A stretch of 64,000 nucleotides of DNA, taken from contig CALGNN010000033.1 in the NCBI GenBank assembly GCA_937961455.1, forward strand, positions 1 through 64,000, in the 5' to 3' direction. Shown one piece after another: positions 55,195 to 64,000 of the stretch (position 1 is the stretch's first letter; each line of letters opens with the position of its first letter). A program made the translations under genes and the position numbers. The notes below the pieces were generated by a model, which was given only the letters and a program-made list of their open reading frames with translations, had not been told where the DNA came from and ran no database searches. The stretch comes from an uncultured Saprospiraceae bacterium (GTDB taxonomy: Bacteria; Bacteroidota; Bacteroidia; Chitinophagales; Saprospiraceae).

Positions 55195-55731
55195 TTAAAA
55201 CTTATTTTTCCACATCATAGATTCAACAGGGTAAATGGTACGCTGATTGTACTTTGCATTAGACTTGGTGTTATACATTCTTTCAATATCACCTTGTACT
55301 TGAAAATAGATAAGTTGGCCAATAGGCATGCTTGCATAAACCCGCACAGGTTTAACACATGAAATTTCTAGTGTCCATGTATTACAAAAGCCTACATCTC
55401 CTTTTCCCGCTGTTGCGTGGATGTCTATTCCCAGTCTTCCAATAGAAGATTTACCTTCTAAAAAGGGTACAGCGTTGTGTGTCTCCGTATATTCCTCTGT
55501 TACACCTAAATAAAGCTCACCTGGAAGCAAAACAAATCCTTCAGGAGGTATTTCAAAATGATCTACTTGATTGTGTTTCTTAGCGTCTAATTCAGTTTCT
55601 TTATAGACGGCTAAGTGTTTACCTAGATGTACATCATAAGAATTGGTACCTAATTTTTCTCGATCAAAGGGTTCAATAATGATCTCTCCATTTTCTATCC
55701 CTTCAAGGATTTTAACATCCGACAATATCAT
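55195..55731 (-). CDS. dcd: dCTP deaminase
   Basis: A 178-residue trimeric dUTPase-fold enzyme. Motifs seen are 'L-G-T-N-S-Y-D-V-H-L-G' (28-38), the nucleotide-binding 'K-S-S-I-G-R-L-G-I-D-I-H-A-T-A-G' (94-109) and the catalytic glutamate in 'T-W-T-L-E-I' (Glu123). It converts dCTP to dUTP for thymidylate synthesis. Length is slightly below the E. coli enzyme but normal for Bacteroidota. It is divergent from the phosphopantetheinyl transferase gene across about 80 bp. Confidence 0.95.
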   Translation of the reverse strand: MILSDVKILEGIENGEIIIEPFDREKLGTNSYDVHLGKHLAVYKETELDAKKHNQVDHFEIPPEGFVLLPGELYLGVTEEYTETHNAVPFLEGKSSIGRLGIDIHATAGKGDVGFCNTWTLEISCVKPVRVYASMPIGQLIYFQVQGDIERMYNTKSNAKYNQRTIYPVESMMWKNKF

Positions 55732-55813
55732 ATCTTATCTTTATTTAGTTTTTTTTCATATATATGGATTGCGAATATAAACAATTAGCTAATTTGATAG
55801 AGCACGATTACTT

Positions 55814-56449
55814 ATGCCATTGTTAAAAAGAGTAAAAACGACATCCGGTGAATGGGGCGTTTGGGAAATTAAAGAGGAAGAATCATGGTTCTTAGAGAAC
55901 TTGGAGCTCTATCCCAGCGAAAAAAAAGAACTTGAAGGTATCAAGGGCAATCGTCGTATCGAATGGCTTGCAGCGCGTTATTTGGTGCATCAGCTTTCAG
56001 ATCAAAGTATTAGAGAAGAATGTCTAAAAGATGAATTTGGCAAACCCTATTTGCAAAGGGAATCTGCTTATATTTCTATGAGTCATTCGCATGATAGAGT
56101 TGCAGTTATCCTTGACCAAGAGAAAAATGTTGGTATTGATATTCAAAAACGCGTTAATAAGATTACACGCATTAAAGACAAGTTTATCGCAGCAGAAGAG
56201 TGGGATTTCATGAACAACACATGGGAAGAATTAGATTTTCTTCATGTAATATGGGGCATCAAAGAATCTTTATATAAAGCCTTTGGCAGAAGAGAAATTG
56301 ACTTCAGAAAGCATTTAAAAATCAAAGAATTAAGTGCGAATGATGCCCTAGCCTCTGTAGAAAAAGATTCATTCAACGCAAATTATCAAGCCTACCATGA
56401 AATAAATGAGGATTATGTACTCGTTTATTTAATAGAACTCAATTCATGA
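55814..56449 (+). CDS. 4'-phosphopantetheinyl transferase superfamily protein
   Basis: A 211-residue Sfp-like enzyme. It has 'M-S-H-S-H-D-R-V-A-V' (89-98), the Mg-binding 'V-G-I-D-I-Q' (Asp109) and 'W-G-I-K-E-S-L-Y-K-A-F-G' (147-158, Glu151 and Lys155), which are the three family motifs. It transfers phosphopantetheine from CoA onto carrier proteins. No polyketide or peptide synthetase is nearby, so fatty-acid ACP is the default target. Its stop overlaps the next start (ATGA, 56446-56449), so the two are translationally coupled. Confidence 0.9.
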   Translation: MPLLKRVKTTSGEWGVWEIKEEESWFLENLELYPSEKKELEGIKGNRRIEWLAARYLVHQLSDQSIREECLKDEFGKPYLQRESAYISMSHSHDRVAVILDQEKNVGIDIQKRVNKITRIKDKFIAAEEWDFMNNTWEELDFLHVIWGIKESLYKAFGRREIDFRKHLKIKELSANDALASVEKDSFNANYQAYHEINEDYVLVYLIELNS

Positions 56450-56877
56450 ATCGATTATATTTATTCATATGCATATGCTCCCTTTTTATCTTGTCCTGCG
56501 TTCAACAAAAAGAAGAACTTACTAAACAAGAAGAAATTCCAGATGCTTCTGTAGAATTGAGCGATGAATTCCTGGAATTTTATGCGAAATTTCACGCAGA
56601 TAGTATCTTCCAATTTTCTCACATACAGTTTCCACTTCAAACCAAAGGAGCAGATCCTTCTGGCAATCTGACCATCGCAAAAGAAGATTGGATCATAAAT
56701 AAACCGATAGATCTTTCTGAGGGCTTCTTTGAACAACAATTTGTTCCAATAGGTGATAATCTATTAATAGAATATATCAATCATACAAGCGCACCATTAT
56801 ATATGGAAAGAAGGTTTGCAAAACTTAAAACAGAGTGGATGCTTATTTACTACACAGACCTACGTCAATACAACTAA
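56446..56877 (+). CDS. Small lipoprotein, DUF4348-like
   Basis: A 143-residue protein with a lipoprotein signal ('C-S-L-F-I-L-S-C', Cys18). The mature part contains 'F-L-E-F-Y-A-K-F-H-A-D-S-I-F-Q-F-S-H-I-Q-F-P-L', which resembles the opening of the uncharacterised DUF4348 lipoproteins of Bacteroidota, and a paired 'W-M-L-I-Y-Y-T-D-L' near the end. Function is unknown. It overlaps the phosphopantetheinyl transferase gene by four bases and converges with hldD, overlapping it by four bases. Confidence 0.65.
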   Translation: MNRLYLFICICSLFILSCVQQKEELTKQEEIPDASVELSDEFLEFYAKFHADSIFQFSHIQFPLQTKGADPSGNLTIAKEDWIINKPIDLSEGFFEQQFVPIGDNLLIEYINHTSAPLYMERRFAKLKTEWMLIYYTDLRQYN

Positions 56878-57836
56878 ACGATTTCCCCCGTTTGTAAATA
56901 ATTAACCGCATAGTCTAAGACACCTTCTTCAATGGTTTTAAATTTACAAGGATGACCAGCTAAAGATAATTTGTCCATTTTAGCTTCAGTAAAATATTGA
57001 TATTGATTTCTAAGATGTTCTGGAGTATCTATGTATTCGATTTTAGCTTCCAGATCCAAAGCACTAAAAAGTGCCATAACCAAACTTTTAAAACTTCGCG
57101 CTTTACCCGTTCCTAAATTGTAAATATTATTTGCGAAGTCCTTTTGGTAAAAATCTATTAAAACCTGACAGACGTCCTTCACATAAATAAAATCTCTACT
57201 TTGGGCTCCATCTGCATAATCGGGATGATGCGACTTAAATAGTTTTACTACACCTGTCTCTTGGATTTGACGATGTGCGTGTAGCACCACAGATGCCATT
57301 CTAGCTTTATGATACTCATTGGGACCATATACATTGAAAAATTTAAATCCTGCCCAATGTTCTGGTTTATCCTGTTTTTGCAACCAAAGATCAAAAGCTT
57401 GTTTTGACCTTGCATATGAATTGAGCGGCTTAAGTAATGAAGCATCTTTCATATTGTCATCGAAACCCAATGAACCATCTCCATAAGTTGCCGCTGAGGA
57501 AGCATAATAAAATTGCACTTTATGCTTTGTACTTATTTCCCACAGTCGTTTACTATAATTCAGATTAAGTCGCTCAAACAATTGCTCTTCTTTGCTAATC
57601 GTATCTGTGCGTGCGCCTAAATGAAACACTACATCTACTTGTGCGGCATTTCTTTCAAACCAAAAAATAAACTCATCTCTATGAATCAGCGAATGAACCT
57701 TCTTGCCACCTAAATTGTAATTTTTGTCTATTCGATTGAAATCATCGACTGCTATGATTTGATCATATCCTGCCTCGTTTAAAAGACCTATTTGTACACT
57801 GCCAATAAAACCAGCCGCTCCAGTAACAACTATCAT
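56874..57836 (-). CDS. hldD: ADP-L-glycero-D-manno-heptose-6-epimerase
   Basis: A 320-residue extended short-chain dehydrogenase. It has the NADP-binding 'G-A-A-G-F-I-G-S' (6-13), the HldD-type 'D-D-F-N-R-I-D-K-N-Y-N-L' after the second strand, active-site 'Y-A-R-S-K' (Tyr141, Lys145) and 'F-K-F-F-N-V-Y-G-P-N-E-Y-H-K'. It makes the L,D-heptose precursor for the inner core of lipopolysaccharide. It begins 3 bp after the gcvP stop, so it belongs to the metK-gcvP-hldD run despite the unrelated pathway. Confidence 0.93.
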   Translation of the reverse strand: MIVVTGAAGFIGSVQIGLLNEAGYDQIIAVDDFNRIDKNYNLGGKKVHSLIHRDEFIFWFERNAAQVDVVFHLGARTDTISKEEQLFERLNLNYSKRLWEISTKHKVQFYYASSAATYGDGSLGFDDNMKDASLLKPLNSYARSKQAFDLWLQKQDKPEHWAGFKFFNVYGPNEYHKARMASVVLHAHRQIQETGVVKLFKSHHPDYADGAQSRDFIYVKDVCQVLIDFYQKDFANNIYNLGTGKARSFKSLVMALFSALDLEAKIEYIDTPEHLRNQYQYFTEAKMDKLSLAGHPCKFKTIEEGVLDYAVNYLQTGEIV

Positions 57837-57839
57837 GAA

Positions 57840-60722
57840 TTAGGAAGTTTGAACTTCCTCTTCATAGCTGCTTATATCTGGGCAAGTGCATATAAGATTC
57901 CTATCTCCAACAGCGTTATTTACTCTTGAAACAGAAGGCCAAAATTTGAAAACTTCTTTTTGATAGTTAGAAGGGAATACCGCTTTTTCCAGTGAATAAG
58001 CGTGCTCCCAATCTCCGAGTAAATCTTGTTGTGTATGAGGGGCGTTTACTAAGACATTATCATCTTTCGGATAATTACCTTGCTCGATTTCCCTTATCTC
58101 TTCACGAATAATTTTCATAGTTTCAATGAATCGATCAATCTCATCTTTATCCTCACTTTCTGTTGGCTCGATCATGATAGTACCGGGCACAGGAAACGAA
58201 AGTGTCGGTGGGTGAAATCCGAAATCAATAATTCTCTTAGCCACATCTTCTGCGGATACAAATTCTTTGAAGGGTCTCACATCAATAATCAACTCATGTG
58301 CAACTCTAGATTTCTCATTGGTGTATAGGATCTCATAATCAGACCTTAGACATTCAGCAATATAATTGGCATTTAATATGGCATAGCGACTTGCGTCTTT
58401 CACACCTTTTGAACCTAGTAATCTTATATAGGCATAAGAAATAAGTAAAATAGAAGCAGATCCCCAAGGTGCTGCTGAGATCGCATTGATCCCATGCACT
58501 CCTCCAACTTTGACCGATGGATGGCTTGGAAGAAAATCTTTTAATTTATCATTGACACAGATAGGTCCCATTCCTGGTCCGCCTCCTCCATGTGGTATGC
58601 TAAAGGTCTTATGTAAATTCAAGTGGCAAACATCAGCTCCAATAATACCCGGATTGGTCAAACCTACTTGTGCATTCATGTTTGCTCCATCCATATATAC
58701 CAGTCCTCCATTATCATGCACAATCTTACATATTTCGATGATCTCTTCTTCAAACACCCCATGTGTAGATGGGTAAGTAATCATAAGTGAAGCCAGTTGA
58801 GCGGTATGCAAAGCTGCTTTCTCTCTTAGGTCAGCTACATCGATATTTCCTTGCTCATCGCATTTTACTACAACAACCTTCATACCTGCCATCACTGCAC
58901 TGGCAGGATTAGTCCCATGTGCCGAAGCCGGAATTAATGCAACGACTCTATCGTCATTACCATTAGCCTCATGATAGGCTTTAATGCACATAAGCCCAGC
59001 ATATTCTCCTTGTGCTCCGCTATTAGGTTGTAGAGAGCAAGCTGTAAATCCTGTAATCTCAGCTAGATAGTTTTCTAACTCCTCTATTATTTGAGCATAG
59101 GCTCCAGTTTGTTCCGCTGGAGCAAAGGGGTGCATGGTAGAAAATTCACTCCAGCTAACTGGAATCAACTGCGTTGCCGCATTTAATTTCATAGTACACG
59201 ATCCAAGTGGAATCATGGCATGGGTTAAGGAAAGGTCTTTATTTTCTAGACGTTTCAAATACCTCATCATTCTGGTTTCTGTATGATAGGTATTAAATAC
59301 TGGATGTGTCAAAATCTCATCTGATCTAAATAAATCAGGTGTCAGTGACAGTGATTCTGTTCTTACACCATTCAAAGATGCGATTACTCCAGCTTCAAGT
59401 AATATTCTTATAATTTCTGCAACATCACTTGCATTATGTGTTTCATCAAAACTCATCTGCACCGTATCCTTTCCATAGTAGAAATTATAACCCGCTGCTT
59501 CTGAAAGTTCTTTTAAGCTTCCAAATGAAGAGGCATCCACATTGATACAAATGGTATCAAAAACCTCTTGGTGTTTCACCTCACATTTATGGTTTTTTAA
59601 TTCTCTTATCAGCTTGTAAGCTAGCTGGTTAATCTGACTTGCAATATTTTTCAATCTTTCTGGACCATGATACACAGCGTACATTCCAGCCATCGTAGCA
59701 AGTAATGCCTGAGCTGTACAAATATTACTCGTGGCCCTTTCTCTTTTGATATGCTGCTCTCTAGTCTGAAGCGCCATCCTTAATGCTGGGTTTTCTTTTT
59801 TATCAACAGAAACCCCAATAATCCTTCCCGGTATTTTTCTTTTAAATTCTTCTTTGGTTGCAAAGTAGGCAGCATGTGGTCCTCCGTATCCCATGGGTAC
59901 ACCAAAGCGTTGCGTATTCCCAACAACCGCATCTGCACCCCACTCAGCTGGTGACTTTAATAATATTAAACTCATTAAGTCTGCAGCTGCAGTGACATAA
60001 ATGTTTTTAGACTTTGCTTCAGCGGCTAATCCACTATAATCCCTAACACAACCTTCAGCATCTGGATATTGCAATAAGACACCGAACACCTTCTCATCGA
60101 GTGTAATATCTTCAACTGCTTCTATTCTCACACTTATTCCAAATCCCTTAGCACGCGTCTTTATGACATCTATGGTTTGATCAAATACTTCAGAAGCCAC
60201 AATAAATTCTTTGCGTTCTTCTGCCTTAGATGACTTATTAGCCAAACCATAAAACATGATCATGGCCTCTGCTGCCGCAGTACCTTCATCCAATAACGAA
60301 GCATTAGCCAAAGGCATCCCAGTAAGGTCACAAAGCATGGTTTGAAAATTCAACAATGCCTCTAATCTTCCTTGGGAAATTTCCGCTTGGTAAGGTGTAT
60401 ACTGCGTATACCAGCCTGGATTTTGAAATATATTTCTTAGAAGGACACTTGGTGTTATCGTTCCATAATATCCTTGACCAATCATGGATTTCATTACCCT
60501 GTTTTTTGATGCTACTTCAGCCAGGGTATTTAAATATTCAAATTCAGATTGGGCGACTGGAATATTTAATTCTTCAGTCATGCGGATGGAAGCTGGAATG
60601 GTTTCATCCAATAGTTGATCCAAAGTATTTAGACCTATCTTTTGAAGCATAGATTGCTCTTGTGCCTCATCGATACCGATATGTCTTGAAACAAAACCTT
60701 GGGAGGAAGGCTGTTTTGCCAT
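57840..60722 (-). CDS. gcvP: Glycine dehydrogenase (aminomethyl-transferring), glycine cleavage P protein
   Basis: A 960-residue full-length P protein of the fused type. The N-terminal half opens 'F-V-S-R-H-I-G-I-D' and contains 'Y-T-P-Y-Q-A-E-I-S-Q-G-R-L-E'. The C-terminal half has 'S-C-T-M-K-L-N-A' and the PLP-binding lysine in 'L-H-K-T-F-S-I-P-H-G-G-G-G-P-G' (near residue 704). It decarboxylates glycine and loads the H protein. The H and T proteins are not in the window. It lies 12 bp after metK, linking one-carbon and SAM metabolism in one transcript. Confidence 0.97.
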   Translation of the reverse strand: MAKQPSSQGFVSRHIGIDEAQEQSMLQKIGLNTLDQLLDETIPASIRMTEELNIPVAQSEFEYLNTLAEVASKNRVMKSMIGQGYYGTITPSVLLRNIFQNPGWYTQYTPYQAEISQGRLEALLNFQTMLCDLTGMPLANASLLDEGTAAAEAMIMFYGLANKSSKAEERKEFIVASEVFDQTIDVIKTRAKGFGISVRIEAVEDITLDEKVFGVLLQYPDAEGCVRDYSGLAAEAKSKNIYVTAAADLMSLILLKSPAEWGADAVVGNTQRFGVPMGYGGPHAAYFATKEEFKRKIPGRIIGVSVDKKENPALRMALQTREQHIKRERATSNICTAQALLATMAGMYAVYHGPERLKNIASQINQLAYKLIRELKNHKCEVKHQEVFDTICINVDASSFGSLKELSEAAGYNFYYGKDTVQMSFDETHNASDVAEIIRILLEAGVIASLNGVRTESLSLTPDLFRSDEILTHPVFNTYHTETRMMRYLKRLENKDLSLTHAMIPLGSCTMKLNAATQLIPVSWSEFSTMHPFAPAEQTGAYAQIIEELENYLAEITGFTACSLQPNSGAQGEYAGLMCIKAYHEANGNDDRVVALIPASAHGTNPASAVMAGMKVVVVKCDEQGNIDVADLREKAALHTAQLASLMITYPSTHGVFEEEIIEICKIVHDNGGLVYMDGANMNAQVGLTNPGIIGADVCHLNLHKTFSIPHGGGGPGMGPICVNDKLKDFLPSHPSVKVGGVHGINAISAAPWGSASILLISYAYIRLLGSKGVKDASRYAILNANYIAECLRSDYEILYTNEKSRVAHELIIDVRPFKEFVSAEDVAKRIIDFGFHPPTLSFPVPGTIMIEPTESEDKDEIDRFIETMKIIREEIREIEQGNYPKDDNVLVNAPHTQQDLLGDWEHAYSLEKAVFPSNYQKEVFKFWPSVSRVNNAVGDRNLICTCPDISSYEEEVQTS

Positions 60723-60734
60723 ATTTATAAAGTA

Positions 60735-61991
60735 TTACTTAATCTTAAATGCTTTTTTAACCTTGTCTACGTAATCTAATTTTTCCCAGGTAAAAGTTTC
60801 AACTTTCATCTTCTTCACCTTACCTGATCCATCCTTAAAGCTTAAATTCTTTATCTGAGGTTTTCTACCCATATGCCCGTATGCAGCTGTTTCGCTATAG
60901 ATTGGATTTCTCAATTTCAATCTTTGCTCAATTGCATAAGGAGTCATGTCAAATACCTTAGTGATCTTGTCAGCAATTTGACTATCTGTCATATCTACTT
61001 TTGCACTTCCATATGTTTGGATGTAGATGTTCGTTGGTTTAGCAACTCCGATTGCATAGGACACTTGAACTAAGACTTCTCCACATACACCAGCAGCAAC
61101 AAGATTTTTTGCGATATGTCTAGTTGCATATGCAGCAGATCTATCTACTTTACTTGGATCTTTACCTGAAAATGCTCCACCACCGTGAGCTCCTTTACCA
61201 CCGTAAGTATCCACGATGATTTTTCTACCCGTAAGACCTGTATCGCCATGAGGACCGCCAATTACAAACTTTCCCGTTGGGTTTACATGGTACGTGATAT
61301 TCTTGTTGAATAGATTCTTGATCTTAGCTGGCAATTTTTTCATTACTCGAGGAATCACATAATTGATGACATCCTTCTTTATGGTAGCAAGCATCTTTTT
61401 CTCTGCAGCAAAATCATCATGTTGTGTCGAAACCACAATAGAGTCAATTCTGATAGGTTTATTATCATCAGAATATTCAATAGTAACTTGCGACTTAGAA
61501 TCAGGTCTAAGATAGGTCATCTTCTTACCGTCTTTTCTGATAGCAGCTAGTTCTTCTAAAATTTTATGTGACAGGTCTAATGCCAAAGGCATGTAATTTG
61601 ATGTTTCATTTGTTGCATATCCAAACATCATCCCTTGATCACCTGCTCCTTGATCTTTTTTTGATTTTCTATCTACTCCTCGGTTAATATCAGGTGATTG
61701 CTCATGTATAGACGACAATACTCCACAAGAATTTGCTTCAAACATATATTCGGACTTTGTATATCCAATCTTTCTAATAACATTTCTTGAAATTTCTTGA
61801 ACGTCAAGGTAGGCAGTCGATTTTACTTCTCCAGCCAATACGACTTGACCCGTCGTCACTAAGGTTTCACAAGCAACTTTAGAATTAGGATCGAAGGCCA
61901 AAAAATGGTCTACTAATGCATCTGATATCTGATCTGATACTTTATCTGGATGTCCTTCAGACACTGACTCAGAAGTAAATAAATAAGGCAT
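60735..61991 (-). CDS. metK: S-adenosylmethionine synthetase
   Basis: A 418-residue MetK with 'S-V-S-E-G-H-P-D-K' (9-17), '[11 protein letters not shown]' and '[16 protein letters not shown]', which are the adenine, phosphate and metal sites. It makes SAM from methionine and ATP. The 78-bp leader is AT-rich and too short for a SAM riboswitch. It starts the metK-gcvP-hldD run and is slightly longer than the E. coli enzyme. Confidence 0.97.
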   Translation of the reverse strand: MPYLFTSESVSEGHPDKVSDQISDALVDHFLAFDPNSKVACETLVTTGQVVLAGEVKSTAYLDVQEISRNVIRKIGYTKSEYMFEANSCGVLSSIHEQSPDINRGVDRKSKKDQGAGDQGMMFGYATNETSNYMPLALDLSHKILEELAAIRKDGKKMTYLRPDSKSQVTIEYSDDNKPIRIDSIVVSTQHDDFAAEKKMLATIKKDVINYVIPRVMKKLPAKIKNLFNKNITYHVNPTGKFVIGGPHGDTGLTGRKIIVDTYGGKGAHGGGAFSGKDPSKVDRSAAYATRHIAKNLVAAGVCGEVLVQVSYAIGVAKPTNIYIQTYGSAKVDMTDSQIADKITKVFDMTPYAIEQRLKLRNPIYSETAAYGHMGRKPQIKNLSFKDGSGKVKKMKVETFTWEKLDYVDKVKKAFKIK

Positions 61992-62069
61992 ATATATAAA
62001 ATTTTATTAATGTATGATTTTAATACGCAAAATTAGAAATACTTATGGTTTAACAACTATAAAATATTA

Positions 62070-62678
62070 CTATTTTATTTCGCACATGAAGACTTTTTGA
62101 TCTGCTAAATACCCTACTAATTCGTCACCAATTTGCAAAGGGCCGACTCCTTCAGGTGTACCTGTGAAAATCAAGTCACCGATATTCAGTTTAAAAAATT
62201 GAGATACATAAGAAATGATATAGTCAAAATTGAAAATCATATCTTTAGAATTACCTGCTTGCACAATCACACCGTTTTTTTCCAAACGAAATGGAATGTC
62301 ATCTTTCTTAAAATCCTCAATGGCATAAAATTGATTTATCACAGCAGAATGATCGAATGATTTAGCCTTTTCCCAAGGCAGGCCTTTTTCTTTACATGCT
62401 CTTTGCACATCCCTCGCTGTAAGATCTATACCGAGGCCTATTTCGTTGTAGTAATTAGATGCAAATTCTTTTTCAATCGATCTACCATGCTTACAAATTT
62501 TGATGACCAATTCTACTTCATGATGCAAGTCTTTGGTAAATGAAGGGTAATAGAAAGGATCATTGTTATGTAATATGGCGGTAGAAGGTTTCATGAAAAC
62601 AACAGGCTCTGTTGGCACAGGACTGTTCATTTCCTTTGCATGATTTACGTAATTCCTACCAATGCAGATAATCTTCAA
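62070..62678 (-). CDS. Fumarylacetoacetate hydrolase family protein
   Basis: A 202-residue protein formed by one FAH fold: 'I-C-I-G-R-N-Y-x-x-H-A-K-E-M' at the start, 'H-H-E-V-E-L-V-I' (metal-binding glutamates), 'G-L-G-I-D-L-T-A-R-D' and 'L-I-F-T-G-T-P-E-G-V-G-P'. Small proteins of this kind act as acylpyruvate hydrolases or oxaloacetate decarboxylases (YcgM/FAHD1 type). It begins 2 bp after trpS. Confidence 0.92.
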   Translation of the reverse strand: MKIICIGRNYVNHAKEMNSPVPTEPVVFMKPSTAILHNNDPFYYPSFTKDLHHEVELVIKICKHGRSIEKEFASNYYNEIGLGIDLTARDVQRACKEKGLPWEKAKSFDHSAVINQFYAIEDFKKDDIPFRLEKNGVIVQAGNSKDMIFNFDYIISYVSQFFKLNIGDLIFTGTPEGVGPLQIGDELVGYLADQKVFMCEIK

Positions 62679-62680
62679 TC

Positions 62681-63688
62681 TTAAATGTTTTTTGCTGTTT
62701 GCATAATTCCAGTCAACTCCTTTACTTCTGAAAGGGTTTTCATGGCCTTCTTTCTAATTTCTGCTGTGCTTTGTTTTATCGCGTACTTAATATCTTTCTT
62801 ATTTGCTTTAATATCTTCCAAACGCTCTCTCATAGGCTTCACCAAATCAACAACTGCTTGAGCCACTTCCATTTTAAAATCTCCATAACGGAGTTCACCT
62901 TTATTATAACTTTCTAACAATGAATCATAATTCGCCCCACCGCAAGCCTTAAGCAAGCTAAATAGATTTTCAATTCCTGGGCTCATAGTACCTGGAGCTT
63001 GATCACCTGCATCTGTTACGGCAGATTTTATTTGCTTGATTATTCTCGCATCATCACCGAAGAGATCGATGAAGTGTTTCTCACCTTTGCTAGCGCTCAT
63101 CTTTATCGTGGGATCAGCTGTTGACATCACTTTAGGTACTTCTGTAAATAGTGTTTCTGGAGACACAAAATATTCTTTACCAACAACATGATTGAATCGC
63201 TGAGCAATATTCCTAGTCAATTCTAAATGTTGTTCCTGATCCTTCCCCACTGGCACATAATCCGCATTATAGATTAGGATATCAGCAGCTTGTAATACAG
63301 GATAAGTAAATAAACCTGCAGACACAAAAGCATCTTTATCTGTATCTTTTACCTGTTGCGTTTTATCCTTAAATTGGGTCATCCTAGACAACTCTCCATA
63401 GCTACAAACTGTACCTAATATCCATGCCAATTCTCCATGCTCTGGAATCATAGATTGGACAAAAATATTTTCTTTTTCAATCCCGGATGCAATAAGATTG
63501 TAAATCAATTCCCAGCTAGCTTCACGCAATTTTTTGGGGGAGTATGGCATCGTCATTGCATGTAGGTCGACGATTCCATATATACAATCATAAGAAGATT
63601 GAAGGTCTACCCAGTTTTTGACAGCACCAAAATATCTACCAAGATGTAATTTGCCAGTAGGCTGTATGCAAGAGAGTACTTGTTTCAT
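62681..63688 (-). CDS. trpS: Tryptophanyl-tRNA synthetase
   Basis: A 335-residue class I synthetase. The HIGH-type motif is 'P-T-G-K-L-H-L-G-R-Y-F-G-A' (10-22) and the KMSKS motif is 'K-M-S-A-S-K-G-E'. 'A-A-D-I-L-I-Y' and 'V-G-K-D-Q-E-Q-H-L-E-L-T-R' lie between, as in bacterial TrpRS. Length is typical. It starts 1 bp after the ridA stop and is followed by the FAH-family gene, so the three are probably one operon. Confidence 0.96.
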   Translation of the reverse strand: MKQVLSCIQPTGKLHLGRYFGAVKNWVDLQSSYDCIYGIVDLHAMTMPYSPKKLREASWELIYNLIASGIEKENIFVQSMIPEHGELAWILGTVCSYGELSRMTQFKDKTQQVKDTDKDAFVSAGLFTYPVLQAADILIYNADYVPVGKDQEQHLELTRNIAQRFNHVVGKEYFVSPETLFTEVPKVMSTADPTIKMSASKGEKHFIDLFGDDARIIKQIKSAVTDAGDQAPGTMSPGIENLFSLLKACGGANYDSLLESYNKGELRYGDFKMEVAQAVVDLVKPMRERLEDIKANKKDIKYAIKQSTAEIRKKAMKTLSEVKELTGIMQTAKNI

Positions 63689-63689
63689 A

Positions 63690-64000
63690 TTATTTGCTTG
63701 CGATTACGGAAATTTCAATATTGACAAATTTTGGCAGATTGGCTACTTCTACAAGCTCTCTCGCTGGAGCAGTATCCTCATCAAAATATTCTGCGTAAAC
63801 TGCATTGATTCTGCTGTATAAATTCATATCACTTACAAAAACTGAAGCCTTTAAAACATTTTCAAAATTCATTTCAGCCTGAGCTAATACTGCTTTGAGA
63901 TTTTTCATGACCTGATGTGTTTCTGTCTCAATATCATTTGTTAAGAGATTGCCTGTAGCAGGATCCAATGCGATTTGACCAGACACAAAAAGAAGATCTC
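63690..64000 (-). CDS. ridA: RidA-family reactive intermediate/imine deaminase (partial, N-terminus off window)
   Basis: The frame is open to the right edge. The apparent GTG start at 63986 is inside the conserved 'L-L-F-V-S-G-Q-I-A-L-D' strand, so about 25-30 N-terminal residues lie outside the window. Visible hallmarks are 'S-G-Q-I-A-L-D-P-x-T-G', 'M-K-N-L-K-A-V-L', 'V-F-V-S-D-M' and the C-terminal 'P-A-R-E-L-V-E-V-A-N-L-P-K-F-V-N-I-E-I'. The arginine in 'A-R' binds the substrate carboxylate. RidA hydrolyses reactive enamines and imines made by PLP enzymes. It heads the trpS/FAH run. Confidence 0.93.
   Translation of the reverse strand, partial: DLLFVSGQIALDPATGNLLTNDIETETHQVMKNLKAVLAQAEMNFENVLKASVFVSDMNLYSRINAVYAEYFDEDTAPARELVEVANLPKFVNIEISVIASK

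Noticed and set aside
61992-62069. SAM riboswitch upstream of metK, or glycine riboswitch upstream of gcvP
   Set aside because: The metK leader is 78 bp of AT-rich sequence without the conserved stems, and gcvP begins 12 bp after metK, leaving no room.

Overview
The window is AT-rich bacterial DNA from a member of the Bacteroidota, most likely the class Saprospiria. The indicators are type IX secretion (T9SS) sorting domains of both kinds (type A, and the gliding-motility/CHU_C type B), a PorP/SprF-like membrane protein, TAnnTTTG promoter boxes, HYR-rich giant surface proteins and a Bacteroidota-style housekeeping set. No rRNA, tRNA, IS element or CRISPR array was found. The genus is an inference; no marker gene was compared.

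Region 1 (about 1-9350) is an accessory stretch of mostly unrelated plus-strand genes: the tail of one ligand-sensing propeller gene, a second propeller gene broken by two in-frame stops, a lipocalin-like lipoprotein, an ankyrin protein, an alpha/beta hydrolase, a divergent quinone-reductase/HxlR regulator pair with a clear inverted-repeat operator, a LURP-one-like protein, an S41 peptidase, a phased 8-bp tandem repeat and a secreted protein with an endosialidase-type (S74) chaperone tail.

Region 2 (9409-11815, minus) is a compact housekeeping operon: ruvX, def, rnhA, tatD.

Region 3 (11972-42846, minus) is the remarkable part: about 30 kb encoding six giant secreted proteins. Five (1341, 2365, 784, 2045 and 1308 aa) share one plan: signal peptide, HYR/Ig-like modules, a small CNA-B-like domain, a dockerin-like pair of calcium loops, a cohesin-like domain, and a type A T9SS sorting domain. 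The sixth (1019 aa) has three cohesin-like domains, six SprB repeats and a type B sorting domain, and is followed by a PorP/SprF-like gene. Two small secreted proteins of unknown function sit in the cluster. Three promoters in the cluster share a 16-bp TACC-N8-GGTA palindrome centred 33-34 bp upstream of a TAT(A/C)TTTG box. A NarL/FixJ-type response regulator gene lies just upstream of the last giant gene, and its family binds sites of this form. My inference is that the locus makes a co-regulated surface assembly in which dockerin-like and cohesin-like modules join T9SS-exported Ig-like fibres to each other or to an SprF-anchored scaffold.

Region 4 (42878-55095) carries a glycosylasparaginase-type hydrolase, an LpxL/HtrB-like acyltransferase, a large predicted outer-membrane protein, a T9SS-exported M12-type metalloprotease, a MATE transporter, a PASTA protein and an MscS-like membrane protein.

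Region 5 (55195-64000) is core metabolism: dcd, a phosphopantetheinyl transferase with a small lipoprotein, then minus-strand hldD, gcvP and metK, and an FAH-family hydrolase, trpS and a ridA gene cut by the window edge.
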